NCBI GenBank assembly: GCA_966186435.1
Contig: CBIFWW010000032.1
Span: 1 to 26,411 of the forward strand
From: CBIFWW01 sp966186435
GTDB lineage: Bacteria; Pseudomonadota; Gammaproteobacteria; Enterobacterales; Enterobacteriaceae
Direction: 5' to 3'
DNA: 26,411 bases
Part shown: positions 1 to 7,090 of the stretch, in pieces
Position numbering within the stretch: position 1 is the stretch's first letter
How the letters are laid out: the number at the start of each line of letters is the position of its first letter
Notes under the pieces: generated by a model
Database searches by the model: none
What the model was told of the DNA's origin: nothing
The model's input: only the letters and a program-made list of their open reading frames with translations
Program-made: the position numbers and the translations under genes

Positions 1-51
<51 letters not shown>

Positions 52-64
52 TCCGTGGAAGCGC

Positions 65-92
65 ACTATACGCTGGTTACTGTTTCATGCAA
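65..92 (-). promoter_or_regulatory. Sigma70 promoter of the initiator tRNA gene
   Basis: On the minus strand TTGCAT (87-92) and TATAGT (65-70) are separated by 16 bp. The predicted start is about 7 bases upstream of the mature tRNA end, and the stretch after the -10 is GC-rich (GCGC). A GC-rich discriminator is typical of stable-RNA promoters under stringent control. That control is inferred here, not shown. Confidence 0.7.
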
Positions 93-192
93 CCATTTTC
101 TAAGCTAAATCACATATTTTGAAACAGGCGGCTGTTTTATATACAGTGCTGTTGGGTATCTGACCAATTTGTTGAACCGCATAGTAAACGCA

Positions 193-221
193 TTTAAAAC
201 CCCCGCACGGTTTGCTATCGT
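193..221 (+). promoter_or_regulatory. Possible mltA promoter
   Basis: An extended -10 (TGC then TATCGT, 213-221) lies 17 bp after a poor -35 (TTTAAA, 193-198). This would give a leader of about 30 nt before mltA. The -10 lies inside a small inverted repeat (GCACG 205-209, CGTGC 219-223). The assignment is weak and based only on position and motif. Confidence 0.3.
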
Positions 222-258
222 GCCGTGGCCGTAGCCTTAATTTAAAGATGAGACAGTA

Positions 259-1356
259 ATGAAAGGACGTTGGCTCCAATTCGTAGCAGTAGGTGGCATG
301 ATGGCTTTGCTGGCCGCCTGCTCATCAAAACCCACTGACCGTGGTCAGCAATATAATGATGGCAAGTTCAATCAGCCTTTCTCCCTGGTTAACCAGCCTG
401 ATGCCGTAGGTGCACCGGTTAATGCCGGGGACTTCTCCGAGCAGGTGTATCAGATCCGCAGTAACTCATCCCGCCTGTACCGTAATCAAAGTGACCTTTA
501 TAAAGCGGTAGAAAGCTGGCTGAAAAACGGTGGCGATACCCGCAATCTGCGCCAATTTGGTTTGGATGCCTGGCAGATGCAGGGGGCGGATAACTACGGT
601 AACGTCCAGTTTACCGGTTACTACACGCCGGTAGTACAAGCCCGTCATAGTCGTCAGGGAGAATTCCAATACCCTATTTATCGGATGCCACCAAAAAGCG
701 GCCGCTTGCCCTCCCGCGCCCAGATTTATGCCGGGGCACTGAGCGATGACTACATTCTTGCTTACAGCAACTCTCTGATGGATAACTTCATCATGGACGT
801 TCAGGGTAGTGGCTATATTGATTTTGGTGACGGCTCGCCGCTGAATTTCTTTAGTTATGGCGGCAAGAATGGCTGGGGCTATACCGCTATCGGTAAAGTG
901 CTGATCGATCGTGGTGAAGTGAAACGCGAAGATATGTCTATGCAGGCTATCCGTCAGTGGGGGGAAACCCACAGCCCGGAGCAGGTACGTGAGTTGCTGG
1001 AGCAAAATCAGTCCTTTGTATTCTTCAAACCGCAAAACTTTGCGCCGGTGAAAGGGGCCAGTGCTGTACCCCTGATTGGCCGTGCTTCCGTGGCCTCAGA
1101 CCGTAATATCATACCGGCAGGGACCACCCTGCTGGCAGAAGTCCCAACCCTGGACCACGCTGGTAAGTTTACCGGCCAATACGAGCTGCGCCTGATGGTT
1201 GCTTTGGATGTGGGTGGGGCTATTAAAGGCCAACACTTCGATATCTATCAGGGGATTGGCAATGATGCAGGCCACCGCGCCGGTTGGTATAACCACTATG
1301 GCCGGGTTTGGGTGCTGAAGACCGCGCCAGGAACGGGGACGGTTTTTAGCGGCTAA
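259..1356 (+). CDS. mltA: Membrane-bound lytic murein transglycosylase A
   Basis: MltA is an outer-membrane lipoprotein that cleaves the MurNAc-GlcNAc bond of peptidoglycan and forms 1,6-anhydromuropeptides during wall turnover. The 365-residue protein has the same length as E. coli MltA. Residues 1-20 form a lipoprotein signal peptide ending in the lipobox LAAC; Cys21 is lipidated, and Ser at +2 fits outer-membrane sorting. The C-terminal 3D (double-psi barrel) domain carries ALDVGGAIKG followed by FDIYQG; Asp328 matches the catalytic Asp (308 in mature E. coli numbering). The start is preceded by a weak purine-rich GAGA. The gene stands alone, between divergent tRNA and a terminator. Identification is firm. 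Confidence 0.97.
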   Translation: MKGRWLQFVAVGGMMALLAACSSKPTDRGQQYNDGKFNQPFSLVNQPDAVGAPVNAGDFSEQVYQIRSNSSRLYRNQSDLYKAVESWLKNGGDTRNLRQFGLDAWQMQGADNYGNVQFTGYYTPVVQARHSRQGEFQYPIYRMPPKSGRLPSRAQIYAGALSDDYILAYSNSLMDNFIMDVQGSGYIDFGDGSPLNFFSYGGKNGWGYTAIGKVLIDRGEVKREDMSMQAIRQWGETHSPEQVRELLEQNQSFVFFKPQNFAPVKGASAVPLIGRASVASDRNIIPAGTTLLAEVPTLDHAGKFTGQYELRLMVALDVGGAIKGQHFDIYQGIGNDAGHRAGWYNHYGRVWVLKTAPGTGTVFSG

Positions 1357-1374
1357 GGCTGCATTTTCCACCAG

Positions 1375-1402
1375 ACGGGCTGTATAATCGGCCCGTTTTT
1401 TA
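1375..1402 (+). terminator. Rho-independent terminator after mltA
   Basis: ACGGGC (1375-1380) pairs with GCCCGT (1390-1395) around a 9-nt loop, and a run of T follows. It begins 19 bases after the mltA stop. The loop contains TGTATAAT, a perfect -10 hexamer, discussed in the findings. Confidence 0.8.
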
Positions 1403-1422
1403 TTTCTGCTCCCCGAGGTTTT

Positions 1423-2232
1423 ATGTCTGTAGTTCTCTCCGATGGCTGGCGTCAACGTTTCGGCGGCACCGCCCGTCTTTATGGCCAACAGGCTTTACAG
1501 CTTTTTGCCGATGCGCATATCTGCGTGGTTGGCATTGGCGGCGTTGGCTCCTGGGCGGCTGAGGCTCTGGCGCGTACCGGGATTGGGGCGATAACCCTGA
1601 TCGATATGGATGACGTGTGCGTGACCAACACCAACCGCCAGGTTCATGCCTTACAGGGCAATGTGGGCCAGTCTAAGGCAGAAGTGATGGCCGAACGTAT
1701 CCGCTTAATAAACCCGGAATGCCGCGTCACCATTATTGATGACTTCGTGACAAAAGATAATGTGGCGGAGTATATAGGGCAGGGTTACAGCTACGTTATT
1801 GATGCCATCGATAGCGTGCGCCCAAAGGCGGCGCTGATTGCCTGGTGCCGGCGTAATAAAATCCCGCTGGTGACCACCGGGGGGGCCGGCGGCCAAATTG
1901 ATCCCACCCAAATTCAGGTAGCCGATCTGGCAAAAACCATTCAGGACCCACTAGCCGCCAAGCTGCGCGAACGGCTGAAAAGTGATTTTAACGTGGTAAA
2001 GAATAGCAAAGGCAAGCTGGGCGTGGATTGTGTATTTTCGACTGAAGCGCTGGTTTACCCCCAGGCCGATGGCTCGGTCTGTGCTATGAAAGCCACGGCA
2101 GAAGGGCCAAAACGGATGGATTGTGCCTCCGGCTTTGGCGCCGCCACCATGGTGACCGCCAGCTTTGGCTTTGTGGCGGTATCCCATGCGTTGAAAAAGA
2201 TGCTGGCAAAAGCCGCCCGCGCCGCCGGTTAA
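1423..2232 (+). CDS. tcdA: tRNA threonylcarbamoyladenosine dehydratase TcdA (CsdL)
   Basis: TcdA is an E1/ThiF-like ATP-dependent enzyme that dehydrates t6A37 of ANN-reading tRNAs to the cyclic form ct6A. The 269-residue protein carries the nucleotide-binding GIGGVG motif (residues 38-43) followed by the acidic strand LIDMDDV, as in ubiquitin-activating-like folds; E. coli TcdA is 268 residues. GAGG about 5 bases upstream serves as ribosome site. The gene converges on csdE with a 4-base overlap of stop codons. In E. coli TcdA receives support from the CsdA-CsdE sulfur relay and interacts with CsdE, so the neighbours fit. Family assignment is firm; the need for sulfur in its reaction is less clear. 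Confidence 0.96.
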   Translation: MSVVLSDGWRQRFGGTARLYGQQALQLFADAHICVVGIGGVGSWAAEALARTGIGAITLIDMDDVCVTNTNRQVHALQGNVGQSKAEVMAERIRLINPECRVTIIDDFVTKDNVAEYIGQGYSYVIDAIDSVRPKAALIAWCRRNKIPLVTTGGAGGQIDPTQIQVADLAKTIQDPLAAKLRERLKSDFNVVKNSKGKLGVDCVFSTEALVYPQADGSVCAMKATAEGPKRMDCASGFGAATMVTASFGFVAVSHALKKMLAKAARAAG

Positions 2233-2651
2233 TTCGCCTGTTTCACCGCGGTAATCAGCGCCGCCAGTCCCTGGCTGCGCGAGGCGCTGAGCTGGCCGTC
2301 TAGCCCCAGTTGTTTGAACCACTCCCAGGGATCGTGCGCCGCGATCTGTGCGGGGGTTTGCCCTTCTATTGCAGTGAGCAGCACTGCCAACAGGCCACGC
2401 ACAATGCGCCCTTCGCTATCGCCAAAGAAGTGCAGTGAACCATCGGCCTGGCGCTGGTGCCCCAGCCAGACCCGGTTCTCACAGCCGGATATTTCAATCT
2501 CTGGCTGGCGCAGGGCTTCCGGTAACGCCGGCAGTTTTTTCCCGGTTTGGATCAGCAGCCGGTATTTATCTTCAAAGCTATGAGCCTGCTCAAAAGTCTC
2601 TGCCAGGGCGGCGGGGGTGATCTCGCGGCCGAAAGGGTGTGCGGTTGTCAT
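2229..2651 (-). CDS. csdE: Cysteine desulfurase sulfur acceptor CsdE
   Basis: CsdE is a SufE-family protein that takes persulfide sulfur from CsdA and boosts its desulfurase activity. The 140-residue protein has the SufE core, with the acceptor cysteine in SGCENRVW (Cys57, equivalent to Cys61 of E. coli CsdE). The ATG follows the csdA TAA with no base between them, so translation is probably coupled and a separate ribosome site is weak. Its stop overlaps the tcdA stop on the other strand. It is about 7 residues shorter at the N-terminus than the E. coli protein; the start is fixed by the csdA junction. Confidence 0.95.
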   Translation of the reverse strand: MTTAHPFGREITPAALAETFEQAHSFEDKYRLLIQTGKKLPALPEALRQPEIEISGCENRVWLGHQRQADGSLHFFGDSEGRIVRGLLAVLLTAIEGQTPAQIAAHDPWEWFKQLGLDGQLSASRSQGLAALITAVKQAN

Positions 2652-3857
2652 TTAATCTACCAATAGTTCCAAAGCGCGTTTAACGGCCGCCACCAGAGCA
2701 GCCACATCTTCATGGGTATTATAGGGGGCAAACGAGGCCCGTAGTGTACCGGCGACGCCCATCGCGGCCAGCAGCGGCTGGGCGCAATGCTGACCGGCGC
2801 GAACCGCAATGCCGTACTCTGCCAATAAGGTAGCCAGGTCATTATGATGAATGCCTTCAAAATTGAATGCCATCAGGCTGGAAGGCTGACGACGGTAGCT
2901 GATAAAACCCGGTAACTTAGCCAGTTCGGTTTCTGCCAAATCGGCTAATGCTACGCTCCAGGCTTCGGCCTGTTTTATGTCGATAGTTTCCAGCCAAGCG
3001 AGGGCGGCGCTTAACCCCACCACACCGGCAATATTTGGCGTCCCGGCCTCAAAGCGCCAGGGCGCCGGTTGCAGGGTAAAGCCATCGAAGGAAACCGTAT
3101 TGATCATCTTGCCACCACCCAGCCAGGGGGACATCTGTTCTAACAAAGCGGTCTTGCCATACAGCACGCCAATCCCGGTAGGGCCATACAGTTTGTGGCC
3201 TGAGAAAGCATAGAAATCGATATCCAGAGCCTGGACATCAGCCGGGCAGTGAACCGCCCCCTGGGCGCCATCGATCATCACCACCGCGCCTGCCTGATGA
3301 GCCAGAGTTACCGCGCGGGCAAGATCGGGCATGGCACCGGTAACATTAGAGAGCTGGCCTAACGCTAATAACCGGGTGCGTGGGGTGATAAGCCCCGGCA
3401 GCGCAGCCATATCAGGCACAAATTGGGCATCCAGCGGCAGGCGCACAATCTTGGCACCGGTTTGTTGGGCCACCATCAGCCAGGGCACCAGATTGGCATG
3501 GTGTTCAGCTTCGCTGACAATGATTTCGTCCCCGGCGGCCAGCCGTGACCGGGCGTAGCTTTGGGCGACGATATTGATAGATTCAGTGGTGCCTTTAGTC
3601 CAGATAATATCCCGGTCGCAGGGGGCATTAATTAGGCGGGCAGCCAGGATGCGGGCGGATTCATAGCGCTCGGTCAGGCGCTGGGCCTGAGCGTACTGGC
3701 TGCGATGTACGCTGCCAGCTCCATGTTGGTAAAAAGCATCGCTGGCCGCTATCACTGCCTGTGGTTTTAACGCAGTGGCGGCGCTATCCAGATAGACCCC
3801 CGCCTCAGTCAGGGCAGGGAATTGGGTGCGGAACCTGTCAGGGATAAAGGTCTTCAT
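2652..3857 (-). CDS. csdA: Cysteine desulfurase CsdA
   Basis: CsdA is a PLP-dependent class V aminotransferase-fold enzyme that removes sulfur from L-cysteine (and acts on cysteine sulfinate and selenocysteine), producing an enzyme persulfide for CsdE. The protein is 401 residues, as in E. coli. Visible elements are the PLP-phosphate region around TKGTTESIN (88-95), the cofactor-binding ALA-ID-GAQ stretch near 196-199, the Schiff-base lysine in FSGHKLYGPTG (Lys222), and the catalytic cysteine in AVRAGQHCAQP (Cys358). A good ribosome site (AAGAGGA) precedes the ATG. It is the first gene of the csdA-csdE operon. Confidence 0.97.
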   Translation of the reverse strand: MKTFIPDRFRTQFPALTEAGVYLDSAATALKPQAVIAASDAFYQHGAGSVHRSQYAQAQRLTERYESARILAARLINAPCDRDIIWTKGTTESINIVAQSYARSRLAAGDEIIVSEAEHHANLVPWLMVAQQTGAKIVRLPLDAQFVPDMAALPGLITPRTRLLALGQLSNVTGAMPDLARAVTLAHQAGAVVMIDGAQGAVHCPADVQALDIDFYAFSGHKLYGPTGIGVLYGKTALLEQMSPWLGGGKMINTVSFDGFTLQPAPWRFEAGTPNIAGVVGLSAALAWLETIDIKQAEAWSVALADLAETELAKLPGFISYRRQPSSLMAFNFEGIHHNDLATLLAEYGIAVRAGQHCAQPLLAAMGVAGTLRASFAPYNTHEDVAALVAAVKRALELLVD

Positions 3858-3961
3858 AATATTCCTCTTAGATCAGCCGATCGTGACGCATCTTTCTGCC
3901 AGGTTCAAGGGATGTGCAAACATCTGATAAATCGGCTTCGACAGGAAAAATTTCGGAAGGA

Positions 3962-3970
3962 TGTTATGCT
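3962..3970 (+). promoter_or_regulatory. Possible extended -10 promoter of ygdI
   Basis: TGT followed by TATGCT forms an extended -10 about 80 bases upstream of ygdI, with no good -35 at 17 bp. The same 190-bp divergent spacer must also hold the csdA promoter, which I could not place. It also contains a hairpin (GATGT 3911-3915, ACATC 3920-3924, GCAA loop) nested between AGCCGAT (3875-3881) and ATCGGCT (3931-3937). Confidence 0.3.
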
Positions 3971-4048
3971 AAATAATGATTGGTGAATATTTTTTGCCTA
4001 CAGTTAATCGCGCTTAACGCAGCATGAATCCCTACAAGGAGTGATAAG

Positions 4049-4270
4049 ATGAAGAAGACAGCCGCTATTGTATCTGCATGCCTGATGACTTTCGCTTTGG
4101 CAGCATGTTCCTCGAATTACGTGATGCACACCAATGATGGCCGGAGCATTGTTTCAGAAGGCAAGCCCTCTACCGATGACCAAACTGGGATGATTCAGTA
4201 TAAAGATGCTAACGGTAACAAGCAGCAGATTAACCGCTCTGATGTAAAAGAGATGGTGGAATTGAAGTAA
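4049..4270 (+). CDS. ygdI: YgdI/YgdR-family small lipoprotein
   Basis: This is a 73-residue predicted lipoprotein of the YgdI/YgdR (DUF903) family; its molecular role is unknown. Residues 1-19 are a signal peptide ending in LAAC, so Cys20 would be lipidated, and Ser21 favours the outer membrane. The remaining 53 residues form the small SH3-like DUF903 domain (YVMHTNDGRSIVSEGKPS..., ending in EMVELK). AAGGAG (4036-4041) lies 7 bases before the ATG. The gene sits between csdA and gcvB, as in E. coli, which supports the symbol over the paralogue ygdR. No terminator with a U-tract in its own direction follows; the gcvB terminator hairpin lies 22 bases downstream in the opposite direction. Confidence 0.9.
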   Translation: MKKTAAIVSACLMTFALAACSSNYVMHTNDGRSIVSEGKPSTDDQTGMIQYKDANGNKQQINRSDVKEMVELK

Positions 4271-4285
4271 CACCTGGCATTCAGT

Positions 4286-4314
4286 AAAAAAAAGCACCGC
4301 AAATTGGCGGTGCT
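4286..4314 (-). terminator. GcvB Rho-independent terminator
   Basis: On the minus strand AGCACCGC (4307-4314) pairs with GCGGTGCT (4293-4300) around a 6-nt loop, followed by seven more U. The plus strand shows the same hairpin but no U-run, so it is a one-way terminator for gcvB. Confidence 0.93.
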
Positions 4315-4485
4315 ACATTAATCACTATGGACAGACAGGGTAAATGTACAGGAAGTGAAAAAGGCAGCTTAGCTACCAGGGTCTGAAGCGCAGACCAATT
4401 GCAAACACAACACAACATCACTACCGTCAGCCAAAAGCTCTTCAGGAAACCATCCTCAAAAACTCTTCGTTCCGGCCTGGGAAGT
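4286..4485 (-). ncRNA. gcvB: Small RNA GcvB
   Basis: GcvB is an Hfq-dependent trans-acting sRNA that represses many mRNAs for amino-acid and peptide uptake (such as oppA and dppA). Read on the minus strand, the sequence begins ACTTCC, continues with CCGGAACGAA near the 5' end, has the GU-rich R1 seed (4401-4425), CAATTGGTCTGCG, the conserved block with TTCCTGTACATTTACCCTG, and ends at an AGCACCGC hairpin plus U-tract. All of these are recognisable from E. coli GcvB. The length is about 200 nt, against about 205 in E. coli. It is divergent from gcvA, which activates it in the presence of glycine. A minus-strand reading frame over the same DNA is not a gene. Confidence 0.96.
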
Positions 4486-4491
4486 GGCGCC

Positions 4492-4520
4492 ACTATAGGT
4501 ATTTGCTGGTGCATCCACAA
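4492..4520 (-). promoter_or_regulatory. gcvB promoter
   Basis: On the minus strand TATAGT (4492-4497) is 17 bp from TTGTGG (4515-4520), and six bases later comes the A at 4485 that corresponds to the known 5' end of E. coli GcvB. It lies back-to-back with the gcvA control region. Confidence 0.8.
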
Positions 4521-4529
4521 CGGACAAAT

Positions 4530-4557
4530 TATAATGGCTCAGATAAAAAAAACTAAT
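4530..4557 (+). promoter_or_regulatory. gcvA -10 and likely GcvA operator
   Basis: A perfect TATAAT (4530-4535) lies upstream of gcvA, and CTAAT, the core of known GcvA binding sites, occurs at 4553-4557. LysR-type regulators usually repress their own divergent promoter, which fits. No strong -35 is seen at 17 bp. Confidence 0.5.
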
Positions 4558-4608
4558 AGGTTAAACCTGTTGCGTGTTTGTTAAATACATTAACATTAAG
4601 CCGTTATC

Positions 4609-5529
4609 ATGTCTAAACGTTTGCCCCCTCTCAATGCCTTACGGGCCTTCGATGCAGCCGCTCGCCATCTTAGTTTTACTAAGGCCGCGGAGGAACTTTT
4701 CGTTACCCAGGCTGCGGTCAGTCACCAGATAAAATCCCTCGAGGATTTTCTAGGCTTGAAGTTGTTCCGCCGGCGTAACCGTTCGTTATTGTTGACGGAA
4801 GAAGGCCAAAGCTATTTTCTGGATATTAAAGAAATTTTCTCTCAACTCACTGAGGCCACCCGCAAGCTACAGGCCCGTAGCGCCAAGGGCGCGCTGACGG
4901 TGAGCATGTTGCCGAGCTTTGCTATCCACTGGCTGGTGCCGCGCTTAACCAGTTTTAATGATGGCTGGCCGGGTATCGACGTGCGTATTCAGGCGGTGGA
5001 TCGCCAGCAGGAAGATAAGTTAACGGACGATGTGGATGTGGCTATTTTCTATGGGCGTGGCAACTGGCCAGGCCTACGGGTGGAAAAACTCTATGCTGAG
5101 TATTTGCTGCCGGTATGCTCACCCATGTTGTTAACCGGTGATAAAGCACTGAAAACGCCCGAGGATTTAGCAAAGCACACACTGCTGCACGACGCCTCAC
5201 GCCGGGACTGGCAAACTTACGTCCGCCAGTTAGGCTTATCCCATATTAATGTCCAGCAGGGGCCGATTTTCAGTCACAGTGCGATGGTGCTCCAGGCGGC
5301 GATTCACGGCCAGGGCGTGGCGCTGGCGAATAACGTGATGGCGCAAACTGAGATTGAAGCGGGCCGCCTGGTGTGCCCATTTAATGATGTCTTGGTAAGT
5401 AAAAACGCTTTTTATCTGGTTTGTCATGACAGTCAGGCGGAACTGGGTAAAATAGCCGCCTTCCGGCAATGGATTTTGGCGAAAGCCGCCAGCGAACAAG
5501 AGAAATTACGCTTTCGCTATGAACATTAA
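4609..5529 (+). CDS. gcvA: LysR-type transcriptional regulator GcvA
   Basis: GcvA activates the glycine cleavage operon gcvTHP when glycine is present, represses it with GcvR, and activates gcvB. The 306-residue protein has the N-terminal winged helix-turn-helix (FTKAAEELFVTQAAVSHQI, about 23-41) and a periplasmic-binding-protein-like effector domain from about residue 90. It is one residue longer than the E. coli protein. The ATG lacks a clear Shine-Dalgarno sequence. The divergent gcvB immediately upstream settles the identity among the many LysR paralogues. Confidence 0.96.
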   Translation: MSKRLPPLNALRAFDAAARHLSFTKAAEELFVTQAAVSHQIKSLEDFLGLKLFRRRNRSLLLTEEGQSYFLDIKEIFSQLTEATRKLQARSAKGALTVSMLPSFAIHWLVPRLTSFNDGWPGIDVRIQAVDRQQEDKLTDDVDVAIFYGRGNWPGLRVEKLYAEYLLPVCSPMLLTGDKALKTPEDLAKHTLLHDASRRDWQTYVRQLGLSHINVQQGPIFSHSAMVLQAAIHGQGVALANNVMAQTEIEAGRLVCPFNDVLVSKNAFYLVCHDSQAELGKIAAFRQWILAKAASEQEKLRFRYEH

Positions 5530-5571
5530 TCCTTTTGCGTTGCACCACGCACAGAATTTGAAGGTTACCTT

Positions 5572-5967
5572 ATGACCAGCCGTTTTATGCTGATTTTTGC
5601 CGCAGTGAGCGGTTTTATTTTTGTCGCACTCGGGGCTTTTGGCGCTCACGTATTGAGTAAGTCTATAGGCGTTATGGAAATGGGCTGGATCCAGACAGGT
5701 CTGGAGTACCAGGCCTTCCACACATTAGCCATATTAGGCCTGGCGGTGGCAATGCAACGCCGGATCAGTATCTGGTTTTACTGGAGCAGCCTGTTCCTGG
5801 CGCTCGGTACCGTATTGTTTAGCGGCAGTCTTTATTGCCTGGCGCTGTCTCATCTACGCCTGTGGGCGTTTGTTACCCCAGTCGGCGGGGTCAGTTTCCT
5901 TGCCGGTTGGGCTTTGATGTTTGTAGGTGCCTTGCGCCTGAAACGTAAGGTTATTACTCATGAATAA
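5572..5967 (+). CDS. ygdD: DUF423 inner-membrane protein YgdD
   Basis: This is a 131-residue hydrophobic protein of the DUF423/UPF0382 family; its function is unknown. Four membrane segments can be seen, at about residues 4-28, 48-64, 67-91 and 95-122, with a basic C-terminal tail (RLKRK). Conserved family patches GAFGAH and YQAFHTLA are present. AAGG lies shortly before the ATG. Its last 8 bases overlap the start of rlmM, so the two are probably co-transcribed and translationally coupled, and gcvA lies 42 bases upstream in the same direction. Confidence 0.93.
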   Translation: MTSRFMLIFAAVSGFIFVALGAFGAHVLSKSIGVMEMGWIQTGLEYQAFHTLAILGLAVAMQRRISIWFYWSSLFLALGTVLFSGSLYCLALSHLRLWAFVTPVGGVSFLAGWALMFVGALRLKRKVITHE

Positions 5968-7060
5968 AGTGATTTTGTACTGCCGCCCTGGCTTTGAAAA
6001 AGAGTGCGCGGCAGAGATTACCGAAAAGGCCGGCCTGCTTGAGGTCTATGGCTTTGCCCGGGTGAAAGACAACGCCGGGTACATTGTGTTTGAGTGCTAC
6101 CAACCGGATGACGCCGACAAACTGGCGCGCAAGCTGCCATTCAGTTCACTGATCTTTGCCCGCCAAATGATCGTGGTGGGCGAGCTGTTAAAAGATCTGC
6201 CGCCGGAAGACCGGGTTTCTCCGGTTGTCGGCATGCTGATGGGCGTGGTGGAAAAGGGCGGAGACCTGCGGGTTGAAGTGCCTGATACCAACGAAAGCAA
6301 AGAACTGATGAAGTTCTGCCGCAAATTTACCGTGCCGTTGCGCTCCGCCCTGCGTGAGGCCGGCGTGCTGGTGAATTACGAAACCCCGAAACGCCCGGTG
6401 GTGCATGTGTTCTTTATCGCCCCAGGCTGTTGCTATGTGGGCTACTCCTACACCACCAATAACTCGCCATTCTTTATGGGGATCCCGCGTCTGCGCTTCC
6501 CTTCTGATGCGCCAAGCCGCTCCACCCTGAAACTGGAAGAAGCTTTCCACGTATTTATTCCGGCTGATGAGTGGGATGAGCGCCTGGCCAACGGCATGTA
6601 TGCCGTGGATTTAGGGGCCTGCCCCGGCGGTTGGACCTACCAGCTGGTAAAACGCAATATGTGGGTTAGCTCTGTGGATAACGGCCCGATGGCCCAAAGC
6701 CTAATGGATACCGGCCAAGTGACCTGGCTGCGTGAAGATGGCTTCCGTTATCGCCCAACCCATAAAAACATTTCCTGGATGGTGTGCGATATGGTGGAGA
6801 AACCGGCTAAGGTTTCTGCGCTGATGGCGGAGTGGCTAATTAACGGCTGGTGCCGTGAAACTATCTTCAACCTTAAGTTGCCAATGAAAAAGCGTTATGA
6901 AGAAGTGGCTCATAACCTGGCATCGATCCAGGAAAAGCTGAAACAGAATGGCATTAACGCCCAAATCCAGGCGCGCCAGCTTTATCATGACCGCGAAGAG
7001 ATCACAGTGCACATTCGCCGTATCTGGTCGGCCCACGCCGGGCGTATCGACGAACGCTAA
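5960..7060 (+). CDS. rlmM: 23S rRNA 2'-O-ribose methyltransferase RlmM (C2498)
   Basis: RlmM uses S-adenosylmethionine to methylate the 2'-OH of C2498 in the peptidyl-transferase loop of 23S rRNA before assembly of the large subunit. The 366 residues match the E. coli length. An N-terminal THUMP-like region (about 1-170) is followed by a Rossmann methyltransferase domain with SAM motif DLGACPGGW (217-225) and the catalytic lysine in NLKLPMKK (Lys306). The start overlaps ygdD by 8 bases. A terminator follows directly. Confidence 0.96.
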   Translation: MNKVILYCRPGFEKECAAEITEKAGLLEVYGFARVKDNAGYIVFECYQPDDADKLARKLPFSSLIFARQMIVVGELLKDLPPEDRVSPVVGMLMGVVEKGGDLRVEVPDTNESKELMKFCRKFTVPLRSALREAGVLVNYETPKRPVVHVFFIAPGCCYVGYSYTTNNSPFFMGIPRLRFPSDAPSRSTLKLEEAFHVFIPADEWDERLANGMYAVDLGACPGGWTYQLVKRNMWVSSVDNGPMAQSLMDTGQVTWLREDGFRYRPTHKNISWMVCDMVEKPAKVSALMAEWLINGWCRETIFNLKLPMKKRYEEVAHNLASIQEKLKQNGINAQIQARQLYHDREEITVHIRRIWSAHAGRIDER

Positions 7061-7066
7061 AAACTG

Positions 7067-7090
7067 AAGCCTGCGCAAGCAGGCTTTTTT
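7067..7090 (+). terminator. Terminator after rlmM, abutting the xni stop
   Basis: AAGCCTGC (7067-7074) pairs with GCAGGCTT (7079-7086) around a GCAA tetraloop, followed by a short U-run that reaches the xni stop codon on the other strand. The minus-strand reading has TTTTT a few bases after the stem, so it may act both ways. Confidence 0.85.

Noticed and set aside
132..146. SOS-box-like sequence CTGTTTTATATACAG between the tRNA gene and mltA
   Set aside because: LexA boxes need CTG-N10-CAG, and here the spacer is 9. Neither neighbouring gene is a known SOS gene.
4281..4520. 79-codon minus-strand reading frame with a hydrophobic stretch
   Set aside because: It covers the GcvB sRNA exactly; the sequence conservation with E. 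coli GcvB is at RNA level and the frame has no ribosome site.
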